Part shown: positions 7,924 through 15,805 of the stretch, in pieces
Position numbering within the stretch: the stretch's first letter is position 1
Layout of the letters: each line of letters begins with the position of its first letter
Assembly: GCA_035252155.1 (NCBI GenBank)
Contig: DATFDL010000298.1
Location: 1-22,097, forward strand
Length of the DNA stretch: 22,097 nt
Origin: JAICLL01 sp035252155
GTDB lineage: Bacteria; Planctomycetota; Planctomycetia; Pirellulales; JAICIG01
Reading direction: 5' to 3'
Notes under the pieces: model-generated
What the model was told of the DNA's origin: nothing
Seen by the model: only the letters and a program-made list of their open reading frames with translations
The model's database searches: none
Position numbers and translations under genes: made by a program

Positions 7924-8037
7924 AAGGCAAAAAAATTGAGGGCAAAAAAATGACTGGACAATTAGAGCAACTCACGACGCTGCGCTGTTCACTTCATTCC
8001 CGCTTCTCCATTTTTTTGCCCTCCATCTTTTTGCCTT
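7924..8037. repeat. Long inverted repeat between rny and ymdB (A-rich, 29-bp arms)
   Basis: Arms 7924-7952 and 8009-8037 are reverse complements at 27 of 29 positions, separated by 56 bases. Each arm contains two GGCAAAAA-type units, one after the other. The structure occupies nearly all of the gap between the minus-strand genes rny (ends 8056) and ymdB (starts 7915), where the RNA could form a long stem. Confidence 0.85.
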
Positions 8038-8055
8038 TGTTCTTTGCGTTAATTC

Positions 8056-9612
8056 TTAGTGGGCAATTTCCGTAAAGCGGGCCTCGCGGAGCACAGTTAC
8101 TTTGATCTCGCCCGGATACGTCAGTTGTTCCTCAAACGCTTTGGCAATGTCGTAACAAATCTTGGCGGCGCTGGCGTCGGTGGTGTCTTTGGCCCGCACC
8201 AACACGCGCAGCTCGCGGCCCGCCTGGATGGCAAACGCCTGCTCCACGCCGGGAAAACCGCCCGCAATCGTTTCCAGCTCTTCCATCCGCTTGATATATC
8301 GTTCGAGCGTCTCGCGCCGCGCCCCCGGCCGTGAGGCGCTGCAGGCGTCGGCCGCGGCCACCAGCACCGTATAGGGGTTTTCGAGCCGCAGGTCGTCGTG
8401 GTGTCCCAAGGCCGCGTGCACCACCTCGGGCCGCTCACCGTAGCGCTTCAGCAGGTCGGCGCCGATCCGCGGGTGGCCGCCCTCGGCCTCGTGATCGGCC
8501 GCCTTGCCGATGTCATGCAGCAGTCCGCAGCGACGGGCCAGCCGCGCATCGAGGCCGATCTCGTCGGCCATCATACCGGTGAGAAAAGCCACCTCGATCG
8601 AATGACGCAGTACGTTCTGGCTATAGCTGGTGCGAAAACGCAAACGACCGAGCAGATGGATCACTTTCTCGTGCAGACTGGGCACGTCGGCCTCTTGGGC
8701 CGCCTCTTGCCCCAGCTTTTGCAGATGCTGTTCAAGCTCGGTCTGTGTCGCGTTTACCACCTCTTCGATGCGCGAGGGATGAATGCGTCCGTCGGCAATC
8801 AGCTTGGTCAACGCCATGCGGGCCACTTCGCGGCGAACCATGTCGAAGCCACTCACGATAACCACGCCCGGCGTGTCGTCGATGATCACGTCGACCCCGG
8901 TGGCTTTTTCGAAGGCCCGGATGTTGCGACCCTCGCGGCCGATGATGCGGCCCTTCATTTCGTCGCTGGGAATATCGACGGTGCTGGTGGTGCTCTCGGC
9001 GGTATGGGTGGCCGCGTAGCGCTGCAGCGCGGTAAGCATGACTTCTCGCGACTTCTCCTCGCAGATTTCGGCCAGGCGTTTTTCGTGCCGCATCACCAAG
9101 GAGCCCGCCTGATGCTGCAACTCGGCGTCGAGCCGCTCCAGCAGCCGGCGCGAGGCTTCCTCCTGACTGAGTCCGCTGATCTGGTGCAGCGCTTGCCGCT
9201 GCAGATCGAGTAGCTTGCCTAGCTCTTCGTTGCGGCGGTTGGTGTCTTCAATCCGCTCGGCCAGCTTGCGCTGGTTGTTTTCGACCATCTTCTCTTGCTT
9301 GCGAAGCTGGTCGGCCTGCTGTTCCAGGGCGTCTTGGCGTTTGTCCAACAGCCGCTCGCGCTCGTGAAGCTCTTGGCGGACAACGCCCAGTTCTTTCTCG
9401 CCCTCGGCCCGCTGTTGAATCGCGAGCTCTTTGATTTCCAGCTCGGCCTCGCGGCGGCGGTTATCGATCTCGCGTTCGGCCCGTTCGACGATGTCCTTGG
9501 CCTGCTTCTCGGCGTCTTTTTGGCGGAGGTAGTCGTAGCCCTTCAGCAGCACCGTGGTCGCCACGAAAGTGACGATGGCGGTGAGAATGATGATGCCCGT
9601 CGTGCCCAGCAT
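8056..9612 (-). CDS. rny: Ribonuclease Y
   Basis: A 518-residue protein, close to the 520 of B. subtilis RNase Y, the membrane-anchored endoribonuclease that starts bulk mRNA decay. Domains in order: one N-terminal membrane helix (about 5-23, GIIILTAIVTFVATTVLL); a long Glu/Arg/Gln-rich coiled coil (about 30-190); a KH domain with GRIIGREGRN (221-230) and FEKATGVDVIIDDTP; an HD phosphohydrolase domain with H337, the LLHDIGK motif (His366-Asp367), H380 and HH404-405; and the family signature around ADACSASRPGARRE (421-434). The start is ATG at 9612, where the membrane helix begins and GAGGGAACC precedes it. A longer open frame to 9732 would add a basic N-terminal extension and is rejected. The downstream ymdB homologue repeats the known rny-ymdB pairing. 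Confidence 0.96.
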   Translation of the reverse strand: MLGTTGIIILTAIVTFVATTVLLKGYDYLRQKDAEKQAKDIVERAEREIDNRRREAELEIKELAIQQRAEGEKELGVVRQELHERERLLDKRQDALEQQADQLRKQEKMVENNQRKLAERIEDTNRRNEELGKLLDLQRQALHQISGLSQEEASRRLLERLDAELQHQAGSLVMRHEKRLAEICEEKSREVMLTALQRYAATHTAESTTSTVDIPSDEMKGRIIGREGRNIRAFEKATGVDVIIDDTPGVVIVSGFDMVRREVARMALTKLIADGRIHPSRIEEVVNATQTELEQHLQKLGQEAAQEADVPSLHEKVIHLLGRLRFRTSYSQNVLRHSIEVAFLTGMMADEIGLDARLARRCGLLHDIGKAADHEAEGGHPRIGADLLKRYGERPEVVHAALGHHDDLRLENPYTVLVAAADACSASRPGARRETLERYIKRMEELETIAGGFPGVEQAFAIQAGRELRVLVRAKDTTDASAAKICYDIAKAFEEQLTYPGEIKVTVLREARFTEIAH

Positions 9613-10289
9613 GGTTCCCTCGTTCAACGGCCGGACCGAGGAACCACGCACCCGCCGCGGGCGGGCCGTCAGACGATGGCAACGAGTCGGTGGGGAGGCA
9701 AGACCTGTAGAAAGCGAGCGATCAGCGGCCAAACCTGGCCTTTTGCTCCTTCACGCGGCGTTCTTTCGCGGAGCGAAAGGCGGCCGGGCGCGCGGAACCA
9801 CGACCCGCGCGCAGACCTACCTTAGCAGCGGCGCGTTGCAGGCGAAGGCGCAGGGGTCGTCTGAAAAAGACGCTCAACTCGTGGCAAATGGTCGTCATCC
9901 AGCCCTGATTCGACGGGGCGACTCGCTGGCAGGCATCGGGCTCCGAACCGGCGGGATTTGGATTTCCCTTGCGCACGGCTTCGGGCTGAAGGGCCTTTTT
10001 CGAGCCCGGCAACATACCGAGCAATTGCTGCAAAAGGACGATCAGTAAATGCATCGCTTCGCCGACTCGCGAAAAAAGCTGGTTCTTGCTACCTCGAACC
10101 GACCCAGTCGCAAACTTCCGACCAGGTTCCTCGGTGGGCGACTACTTACGCAGCGCCCCCGCGGGATGGTTTACTATCACGAGTTCATCGTACCAGAGTT
10201 TGGGCCGACTGCAAGGAAGAAACCCGCCCGGCCGCCCCGATGGTAAACTATTTGGTTCAGACCGGTTATGAAAGAGCGCCCTTTTCGCC
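9613..10289. other. Divergent intergenic region with two strong hairpins
   Basis: A 677-bp gap between the divergent rny and tilS genes; it must hold both promoters, but none is clear. Two hairpins lie close together upstream of rny: CTTTCGC/GCGAAAG (9763-9769 with 9773-9779) and GCGCGCGG/CCGCGCGC (9788-9795 with 9805-9812). A third, CGGGCT/AGCCCG, is at 9982-9987 with 10003-10008. A short basic minus-strand frame (ATG near 9898 to 9722) and several short plus-strand frames are present, but none shows a recognisable protein or consistent codon bias. No tRNA or known RNA was recognised. Confidence 0.4.
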
Positions 10290-11414
10290 ATGAGCCTACC
10301 AAACGCCCAGCACGCAGCCGATGCCGGGGCCGTTATTTCCGGCCCTGAGGCGCCGCTTGTCGGGCTTTGGCTGCCCGATGACTGGAACGAAGTGACCACG
10401 CTGGCGGCAGTGTCGGGCGGGGCCGACAGCGTGGCTCTGCTGCGGGCGTTGGCCGCGATGCGCCCGGCAGGCCCTGGCCGCCTGGTCGTCGCCCATTTCA
10501 ACCATCGCTTGCGGGGGTCAGCCGCTGATGCCGACGCCGCCTTTGTCGCCAAGCTCGCGGGCGAATTAGGTCTGCCTTGTGACGTCGGCAGCGCCGATGC
10601 AGCCACGGTAGCCCCGGCACTGCGTGACGGGAATCGCGATCGCCAGGGGCGACCGATGGACTCCGCCACGGAGTGTCGGAGCTACTTAGCCGGTATCGAA
10701 GAATCCGCTCGAAACGTCCGCTACGAGTTTCTCAAAGCCGCGGCCGGACGCTGCGGTGCACGCTATGTAGCCACCGCCCATACTGCCGACGACCAGGCCG
10801 AAACCGTGCTGCATCGCATCGTGCGCGGCACGGGCTTGTCGGGGCTGTCGGGCATGCGGCGAGCGCGGCCCTTGATGCACGGCGTGAGCCTGATTCGGCC
10901 GCTCCTGGGCGTTCGTCGCGCGGAACTGCTCGACTACCTGGGGCAGCTCGGTCAGCAGTTCTGCGACGACGCGACGAACCAAGATCTAGGTTTTACGCGT
11001 AACCGGCTGCGTCATGAATTATTGCCTCGGCTGGCCGCCGAGTACAACTCGCAGGTCATCGACGCGTTGCTGCGGCTTGCGCGACTGGCGGGCGAGGCCC
11101 AAGCGGTCATCGCCGCGCTGGTCGATGAATTGCTGCCCGATTGCGCTCGAAACGAAGCCGACCGGATCGTGTTCGATTGTGTGTTATTGGCAGATCAGCC
11201 GCGGTACGTCGTGCGCGAGTTGCTGTTAGCCGCCTGGCGACGCAGGCAGTTGCCGGAACAAGCCATGGGTTTCGCCCAATGGGACGAGCTGGCCGATCTG
11301 GTGCAGGCACGAGTGTCTGGCCCGCTCTCGACCACGTTGCCCGGCGGCATTCGCGTCTGCCGCGAGAGCGATTCGCTGGTGATCATGCCAGTCACCCGCG
11401 ACTTGTGCCCCTAG
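10290..11414 (+). CDS. tilS: tRNA(Ile)-lysidine synthase
   Basis: A 374-residue enzyme that attaches lysine to C34 of tRNA-Ile(CAU), changing its decoding from AUG to AUA. It shows the N-type ATP pyrophosphatase P-loop VSGGADS (41-47), VAHFNHRLRG (67-76), TAHTADDQAETVLHRIVRGTG (162-182), SGLSGM, RPLLG (203-207) and TRNRLRHELLP (236-246), all characteristic of TilS. The C-terminal part after residue 250 is more diverged. Between the LPCDVG strand (95-100) and ESARNVRYEFL (138-148) there is a stretch of roughly 24 residues (112-135, RDGNRDRQG... to ...YLAG) that most family members lack; its DNA contains a small palindrome (10660-10674). The frame stays open, so the gene is probably functional. 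It converges with ftsK. Confidence 0.93.
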   Translation: MSLPNAQHAADAGAVISGPEAPLVGLWLPDDWNEVTTLAAVSGGADSVALLRALAAMRPAGPGRLVVAHFNHRLRGSAADADAAFVAKLAGELGLPCDVGSADAATVAPALRDGNRDRQGRPMDSATECRSYLAGIEESARNVRYEFLKAAAGRCGARYVATAHTADDQAETVLHRIVRGTGLSGLSGMRRARPLMHGVSLIRPLLGVRRAELLDYLGQLGQQFCDDATNQDLGFTRNRLRHELLPRLAAEYNSQVIDALLRLARLAGEAQAVIAALVDELLPDCARNEADRIVFDCVLLADQPRYVVRELLLAAWRRRQLPEQAMGFAQWDELADLVQARVSGPLSTTLPGGIRVCRESDSLVIMPVTRDLCP

Positions 11415-11462
11415 CGCTGCGCCATCGGTCGTTCCGCGCGGTAGGGTGGGCCGAGGCCGTAG

Positions 11463-11488
11463 GGTGGGACGAGCTTGCGAGTCCCACC
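11463..11488. repeat. Hairpin GGTGGGAC/GTCCCACC (family C)
   Basis: A perfect 8-bp stem (11463-11470 with 11481-11488) around a 10-base loop GAGCTTGCGA. It follows GTAGGGTGGG-type sequence that occurs twice in tandem (about 11441 and 11460). It sits in the 118-bp convergent gap between tilS and ftsK and may act as a two-way transcription barrier. Confidence 0.7.
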
Positions 11489-11532
11489 ATCGGGCCTTCT
11501 GCCGCGCGGCGCTTGCACCTCATGAAAGCGGA

Positions 11533-14196
11533 TCACGCACTTTCCGCGCGGTATCGCCGCGAGTGCCGGCTTGGCGGCTCGTCGTCTTCTTCTTCGTCGC
11601 TCTCGAGCTCGCCGTCGGGCTCATCGTCTGCGTCCTCGTCATCGAAATCATCGCCCTCATCGAGGTCCTCTTCTTCGTCCTCGTGCGAGTCGTCTTCATC
11701 GTAGGCGTCTTCGTACTCCTCACCGTCGTCTTCGTCGCGCGCTTCGTCGGCATCCTCCTCGACCAGTTCATCATCTTCGTCTTCCGCCGGTTTCGGCAAA
11801 ACCTTGTTGCCGCGGCGCTTGGTCGGCTCGGCGGGCGGTGCGGCGTTTTGGCCCGACATCGCCTGCCATTCCTCCAACGTGATCAGCACTTCACGCGCCT
11901 GCGAGCCGTTGTAAGCCCCCACGATGCCGTCTTCGGCCATGAAGTCGATCAACCGCGCGCCGCGGCCATAGCCGATGCCCAAGGCCCGCTGCAACAACGA
12001 GACGCTGCCCCGGCCCTCGCGCACCACCACGTCGATGGCCGCCTCGTACAACTCGTCGCGGCTCTTGAAGCGATTGGCGTCGCCCTCGCCCGGCGCGGTC
12101 GTTTTCAACTGCACCAGTTCTTTGACGAACTCCGGCTCGGTGGTGCCGACGAACTCGACCACCCGATTGATCTCATCGTCGCTGACATACGTGCCCTGGC
12201 CGCGCAGCAGCGTGCTGGTGCCCGGCCACAGAAAGAGCAGGTCGCCGTTGCCCAGCAGCTTGTCGGCCCCCATCTCGTCGAGCACGACGCGGCTGTCGGT
12301 GCGGCTGGCCACCTGAAAGGCGATGCGGGCCGGCAGGTTCGATTTAATCAAGCCGGTGATCACATCGACCGTCGGCTTTTGTGTGGCCAACACCAGATGG
12401 ATGCCCACCGCCCGGCTCTTCTGCGCCAGCCGGATGATGTGCGTCTCCACTTCCTTGGCGGCCGTCATCATCAGGTCGGCCATTTCGTCGGCCACGATCA
12501 CGATGTACGGCAGGTGCGTGGGAATGTTCTCGCGTTCTTCGTCCGATTCGGGCTGCAAGCGCTCCATCAGCTCTTCTTCGCCAAGCTGGTTGTAGCCAGC
12601 GATGTGCCGCACGCCCGCTCGGGCCAACAGAGCGTAACGCTCTTCCATCTTCTCGACCGCCCAGGCCAAAATGGCCTCGGCCTTGCGCATGTCGGTCACC
12701 ACCGGGTGCATCAGGTGCGGCAGCGTTTTGTAGGGGCTGAGCTCGACCATCTTCGGGTCGATCAGCAGCATCCGCACTTCGTCGGGCCGCCGCGTCATGA
12801 GCATCGAGACGATCATCGTATTCAGACAGACGCTCTTGCCCGTGCCGGTGCGGCCGGCGATGAGCAAGTGCGGCAGCGTAGTCAGGTCGGCCACCAGCGG
12901 GGCGCCCGAGACGTCTTTGCCCAAAAAGATGGGGATCCGCATCTTCTGGTTCTTGGCCTGCGACTCTTCGATCACCTCGCGCAGCCGCACAAGCTGCCGC
13001 TCGGCGTTGGGCACCTCGATGCCGACCGTGTTCTTGCCGGGGATCGGGGCCACGATGCGCACGCTGGGCACGCGCAGGGCGATCGCCAGATCGTCGGCCA
13101 GGCTGGTGATCTTCGAGAGTCGCAGGCCCGACTCCAGCTCGACTTCGAACTGAGCGATGACGGGGCCGGTCTCGATTTCGACCACCCGCACGTTCAGCCC
13201 GAAGCTCGTAAACGTCTGCTCCAAAATCTTCGCCTTGCGGCGCACCTCCTTTTCTTGCTCTTCGAAGGCGAACGGTTCGCTTTCGAGCAGCATGTCGATG
13301 GGCGGCAGCTCATAGTCGTGGGTCTCTTCCACACGGCTGGCCGCATCAAGCTCGCTCATCACCTCGCGGCGTTCATCGCGCTGCCGCGGCGGCCGCACTC
13401 GCAGCGACCCCGACGACTTGCCCTCGGCCTTCGCGGCCGCAGCCGTCTTTCCGCGTTTCACCTCTTCCACGGCATCGTCGCCGTCGGCGTCGGCGTCATC
13501 TTCGACGCCGGCGCTTTCGACCGGTTTGCCGGCGATCCGCACGGGCGGCTCACCGGTCTCTTCCGCGGCGTCCTCAGCCATGCTTGGCAAATCGGTGCGC
13601 ATCTTCGCGCGCCGCGGTTCGCCGCTGCCCAGGCCGCCGATGGCCCGCCCCACGCCCTTGGCGGGCATCGCCACCAGCCAACTCGACGCCCGCAACAGCA
13701 GGTAATCGGTCGACAGCAGCCAGCCCGCCACCACCAGGCTGATCGCCAGAATGTACGCGCCGGCCGTGGCGACGTGCATTTCGAGCAATCCGCGCGCGGT
13801 GGCCCCCAAGTATCCGCCGGTCCCGATCACCGGGCCGGGCGACAGTTGCGGCACAGCCATCGCAGCCAATGCCGTCAGCCCCACCAACGAAACCAACCAA
13901 CCAAAGCCGCGCGTCCACGGGTCGTCGGGCGGACGGCGGCGCAGCAAGGCGGCGTCGAGCACCGCCAACGAAACGACCAGGTAATACCCCCCCACGCCGA
14001 TCGCCTGGAACACCAGCGCCGCGACCACGGCCCCCACGCGCCCGCACGCATTGGCCACTTGTCTTTGCGGCGGATAGACCAGATCGCTGGGCGCGTCGGC
14101 CGGGTCGTAGGTGAACAGGGCGATCGCCAGGAAGACGGTCAGCGCCAGCACTCCCAGCGCCGCCAAATCGAGCTTGGGGTTCCGCTTTTCGAGCAT
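11533..14196 (-). CDS. ftsK: FtsK/SpoIIIE-family DNA translocase with acidic C-terminal tail
   Basis: An 887-residue protein that pumps chromosomal DNA at the division septum. In order: hydrophobic helices near 11-29, 55-80, 99-118 and 145-168; a short charged linker (about 185-320) instead of the long FtsK linker; the alpha/beta motor with Walker A GRTGTGKS (448-455), LLIDPKMVELSPY, Walker B YIVIVADEMADL (564-575) and ATQKPTVDVITGLIK (604-618); and the DNA-reading gamma winged helix (about 714-778, with GSVSLLQRALGIGYGRG). After a basic spacer (791-801) comes an unusual tail, 804-874, made almost only of Asp and Glu, ending in RHSRRYRAESA. Start ATG at 14196 (MLEKRNPKLDLAAL); an in-frame ATG at 14238 would place a hairpin (14206-14227) inside the gene. 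Confidence 0.95.
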   Translation of the reverse strand: MLEKRNPKLDLAALGVLALTVFLAIALFTYDPADAPSDLVYPPQRQVANACGRVGAVVAALVFQAIGVGGYYLVVSLAVLDAALLRRRPPDDPWTRGFGWLVSLVGLTALAAMAVPQLSPGPVIGTGGYLGATARGLLEMHVATAGAYILAISLVVAGWLLSTDYLLLRASSWLVAMPAKGVGRAIGGLGSGEPRRAKMRTDLPSMAEDAAEETGEPPVRIAGKPVESAGVEDDADADGDDAVEEVKRGKTAAAAKAEGKSSGSLRVRPPRQRDERREVMSELDAASRVEETHDYELPPIDMLLESEPFAFEEQEKEVRRKAKILEQTFTSFGLNVRVVEIETGPVIAQFEVELESGLRLSKITSLADDLAIALRVPSVRIVAPIPGKNTVGIEVPNAERQLVRLREVIEESQAKNQKMRIPIFLGKDVSGAPLVADLTTLPHLLIAGRTGTGKSVCLNTMIVSMLMTRRPDEVRMLLIDPKMVELSPYKTLPHLMHPVVTDMRKAEAILAWAVEKMEERYALLARAGVRHIAGYNQLGEEELMERLQPESDEERENIPTHLPYIVIVADEMADLMMTAAKEVETHIIRLAQKSRAVGIHLVLATQKPTVDVITGLIKSNLPARIAFQVASRTDSRVVLDEMGADKLLGNGDLLFLWPGTSTLLRGQGTYVSDDEINRVVEFVGTTEPEFVKELVQLKTTAPGEGDANRFKSRDELYEAAIDVVVREGRGSVSLLQRALGIGYGRGARLIDFMAEDGIVGAYNGSQAREVLITLEEWQAMSGQNAAPPAEPTKRRGNKVLPKPAEDEDDELVEEDADEARDEDDGEEYEDAYDEDDSHEDEEEDLDEGDDFDDEDADDEPDGELESDEEEDDEPPSRHSRRYRAESA

Positions 14197-14205
14197 GGTG
14201 TGGTT

Positions 14206-14227
14206 CTGCCGGCGTAAGTGCCGGCAG
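14206..14227. repeat. Hairpin CTGCCGGC/GCCGGCAG just upstream of ftsK
   Basis: A perfect 8-bp stem (14206-14213 with 14220-14227) and 6-base loop GTAAGT, ten bases before the chosen ftsK start codon on its own strand. It could influence ftsK translation, or be another dispersed palindrome. Confidence 0.6.
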
Positions 14228-15193
14228 GCCGAGGCCAACTGGGGGGCCTATCCATGCCCGAAGTTTGCGTCCGTATGCCGAGGCTGCCGCGGAGCGTGTG
14301 ATCGCCTGTCGGTGGAGCGAATGACGACATTAGCGCGTGGCCACGTGGCTTCCTCAATTGTTAGATCGTCCCGCCAAGCGGCGATTGGTCACTTAGTCGC
14401 GGGCGGCTGGACGAGTTTGCCCGATGCGTGTGGCGTGCGAAGTCGGCATTTCCGGCAAACAAGGCGAAAATGCCGGATTCTTCATCCGCCCAGACCAACC
14501 CGAAGCGTAAGCGAGGCCTGCAAACGGAGCTGCCTCGCTCACGCGTCGGGTTGGTGTTCCGACACACCCCTTGCTTGCGAAGAACAAATGCCCCCTGTGG
14601 CCGAGAACCGTCGCAAACGCTTTTGCCGTGCGAATTTATTGCGTCGGTTCGGTGCATCAATCTTGGCTTATGCAAGCGCTGGCCAGGGGGTCAGGATTCG
14701 GGGGGTCGGAGGCCAGGGAGGCGATTTCCTCGTAGAGTTCGCCTCAGGCTCTGCTTCGTGATGAAGCCGCTCAACTTCCAACTTCACAACTTCCAACTTT
14801 CTTCCTCTCTCCGCATTGTCCCACCAAGGTGGCTTCATAGGTTTTCAGCTTGCGGCGGCGATAACCGGAGGCGTTGCAACCTTCTTCACCGTAGGCGTTT
14901 ACGTTCAGAGCGACGCTGCCGAATCAATTTGATTCGAAAATCGCAAAAAAGACGAATTGACTTGACTACACTGTGTCGCGACATCGCGGCGCTGCGTTCG
15001 CTTCCGACTTCAAACTTCCAACTTCAAATCAGCCCCTGCCTTAAGCCAAGACCTCGAACATTCTCGCCACCGAATTATCCCAGCTTAGGCGTTTGGCGGT
15101 TTCGCGCGGAAAGAAAAGGTGTCAGGAAGAAAAGGTGTCAGGGGAAAGAAAAGGGAAAGAAAAGGTGTCAGCAACCTTTTTTAGAAGATAAGA
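14228..15193. other. Intergenic stretch without a convincing gene
   Basis: Nearly 1 kb holding only repeats. It contains the large palindrome at 14494-14555, two blocks of ACTTCCAACTT-type short direct repeats (14770-14800 and 15005-15028), and REP-like units from 15114 on. Open frames across it encode low-complexity Arg/Ser/Pro peptides read through the repeats. The ftsK promoter should lie near its left end but is not clear. Confidence 0.55.
14494..14555. repeat. Large palindrome with 24-bp arms (family D)
   Basis: Arms 14494-14517 (begins ACCAACCCGAAGCG) and 14532-14555 (ends GTCGGGTTGGT) are reverse complements at 22 of 24 positions, with a 14-base loop. Read through, it yields the artefact peptide NPKRKRG, which from memory recurs in spurious planctomycete proteins; this suggests a high-copy repeat. 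Confidence 0.8.
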
Positions 15194-15212
15194 ATGGTTC
15201 CTGACACCTTTT
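15114..15212. repeat. Cluster of four GGTGTCAG REP-like units
   Basis: AAAAGGTGTCAG units start at 15114, 15130 and 15160, and an inverted unit GGTTCCTGACACCTTTT is at 15196-15212. The third and fourth units face each other across 13 bases, forming a small inverted pair. They are the same motif as the ends of the transposase element at 16625-17388, so this looks like a non-autonomous relative or remnant of it. Confidence 0.8.
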
Positions 15213-15253
15213 CTTCCCCTCGGTTGAGTAAGTTCCTTGGCGGCAATGCGATA

Positions 15254-15765
15254 ATGATCCTGATGCCGTGGGGGCAAATGGGCCGCGGCATGAGCGGATT
15301 GGGGGAGGGCGCCGGCCTGATGCGCGGGGCTGGTGTGGTGGAGTCAGGTCTACTTGGCGGCCAGAGGGGCGGAATCGCGTTCAGAGCACTTCATGATACA
15401 AGTACTCCGTGGTACAAGCTATTGATACCGCGTTACGAGGTTCGGTCCATTTGGTGGAGCAATGTAGGGCGGACTGCAGAGGACATCGCGGCAAGCCGCG
15501 CACATGAACTAACACATGCGTTAGACGTGCAGGGTTCACTGTTCTCGACCGCACCGGGCCGATACGCAAGTATTTCCCGGGTGCGGGCGTCGCTCGCTAT
15601 ATACTTGAATTCCGCGGATGGAGCGCGGCGGGATTCGTGAACCCGCTGACAGTGTTCAGGTCTTTCAGCCCATTGCAAACAGGTTTTCTCGTGGCGGACC
15701 TTTCTATATTTGGAGGCGGAGGAGCAGGCGCTCTCTATAACGTCTACAGTTGGCTATCTGAATAG
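15254..15765 (+). pseudogene. Decayed toxin-like C-terminal fragment with HELTH motif
   Basis: Not recognised as a named family. The first part (frame of 15254 to about 15550) has a Gly/Met-rich linker, then RALHDTSTPWYKLLIPRY, RSIWWSNVGRT and SRAHELTHALDVQG, an HExxH motif typical of zinc peptidases. Its own frame stops at 15640 with low-quality sequence, whereas the neighbouring frame from about 15550 to the TAG at 15763-15765 reads protein-like (FPGAGVARYILEFRGWSAAG, then a hydrophobic glycine-rich end), so a one-base frameshift between about 15500 and 15600 is likely. Such an N-terminally truncated, glycine-linked module followed 40 bases later by a second small gene resembles the toxin-plus-immunity ends of RHS-type polymorphic toxins. 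That role is inference. The upstream side is cut by REP-like repeats. An in-frame ATG at 15194 lies inside a repeat and was not used. Confidence 0.5.
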
Positions 15766-15805
15766 CACCGTGCAAGTTTTTTTCACGTTCGAGGATATAA
15801 GGGCG

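Noticed and set aside
9889..9960. GATTCGACGGGG resembling the 5' part of a tmRNA
   Set aside because: No matching tmRNA 3' tRNA-like end, CCA or tag reading frame was found nearby.
9722..10054. Basic minus-strand frame of 110 residues upstream of rny
   Set aside because: The Arg/Ala-rich end recalled ribosomal protein S21, but no conserved S21 block is present and it covers the two strong hairpins, so it is probably noncoding.
9554..10293. Several short plus-strand frames between rny and tilS
   Set aside because: They overlap the rny start or each other and show no domain, signal or consistent codon bias.
11446..14217. Plus-strand frame of 923 residues opposite ftsK
   Set aside because: It is the antisense shadow of the GC-rich ftsK gene, whose minus-strand protein has all family motifs.
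14111..15204. Plus-strand frames of 216 and 258 residues upstream of ftsK
   Set aside because: They contain the NPKRKRG artefact from the family D palindrome and the ACTTCCAACTT repeats, with no domain.
15110..15215. CRISPR array, considered because of repeated GGTGTCAG units
   Set aside because: Units are short, irregularly spaced, partly inverted and match the transposase element ends; there are no spacers of even length and no cas genes.
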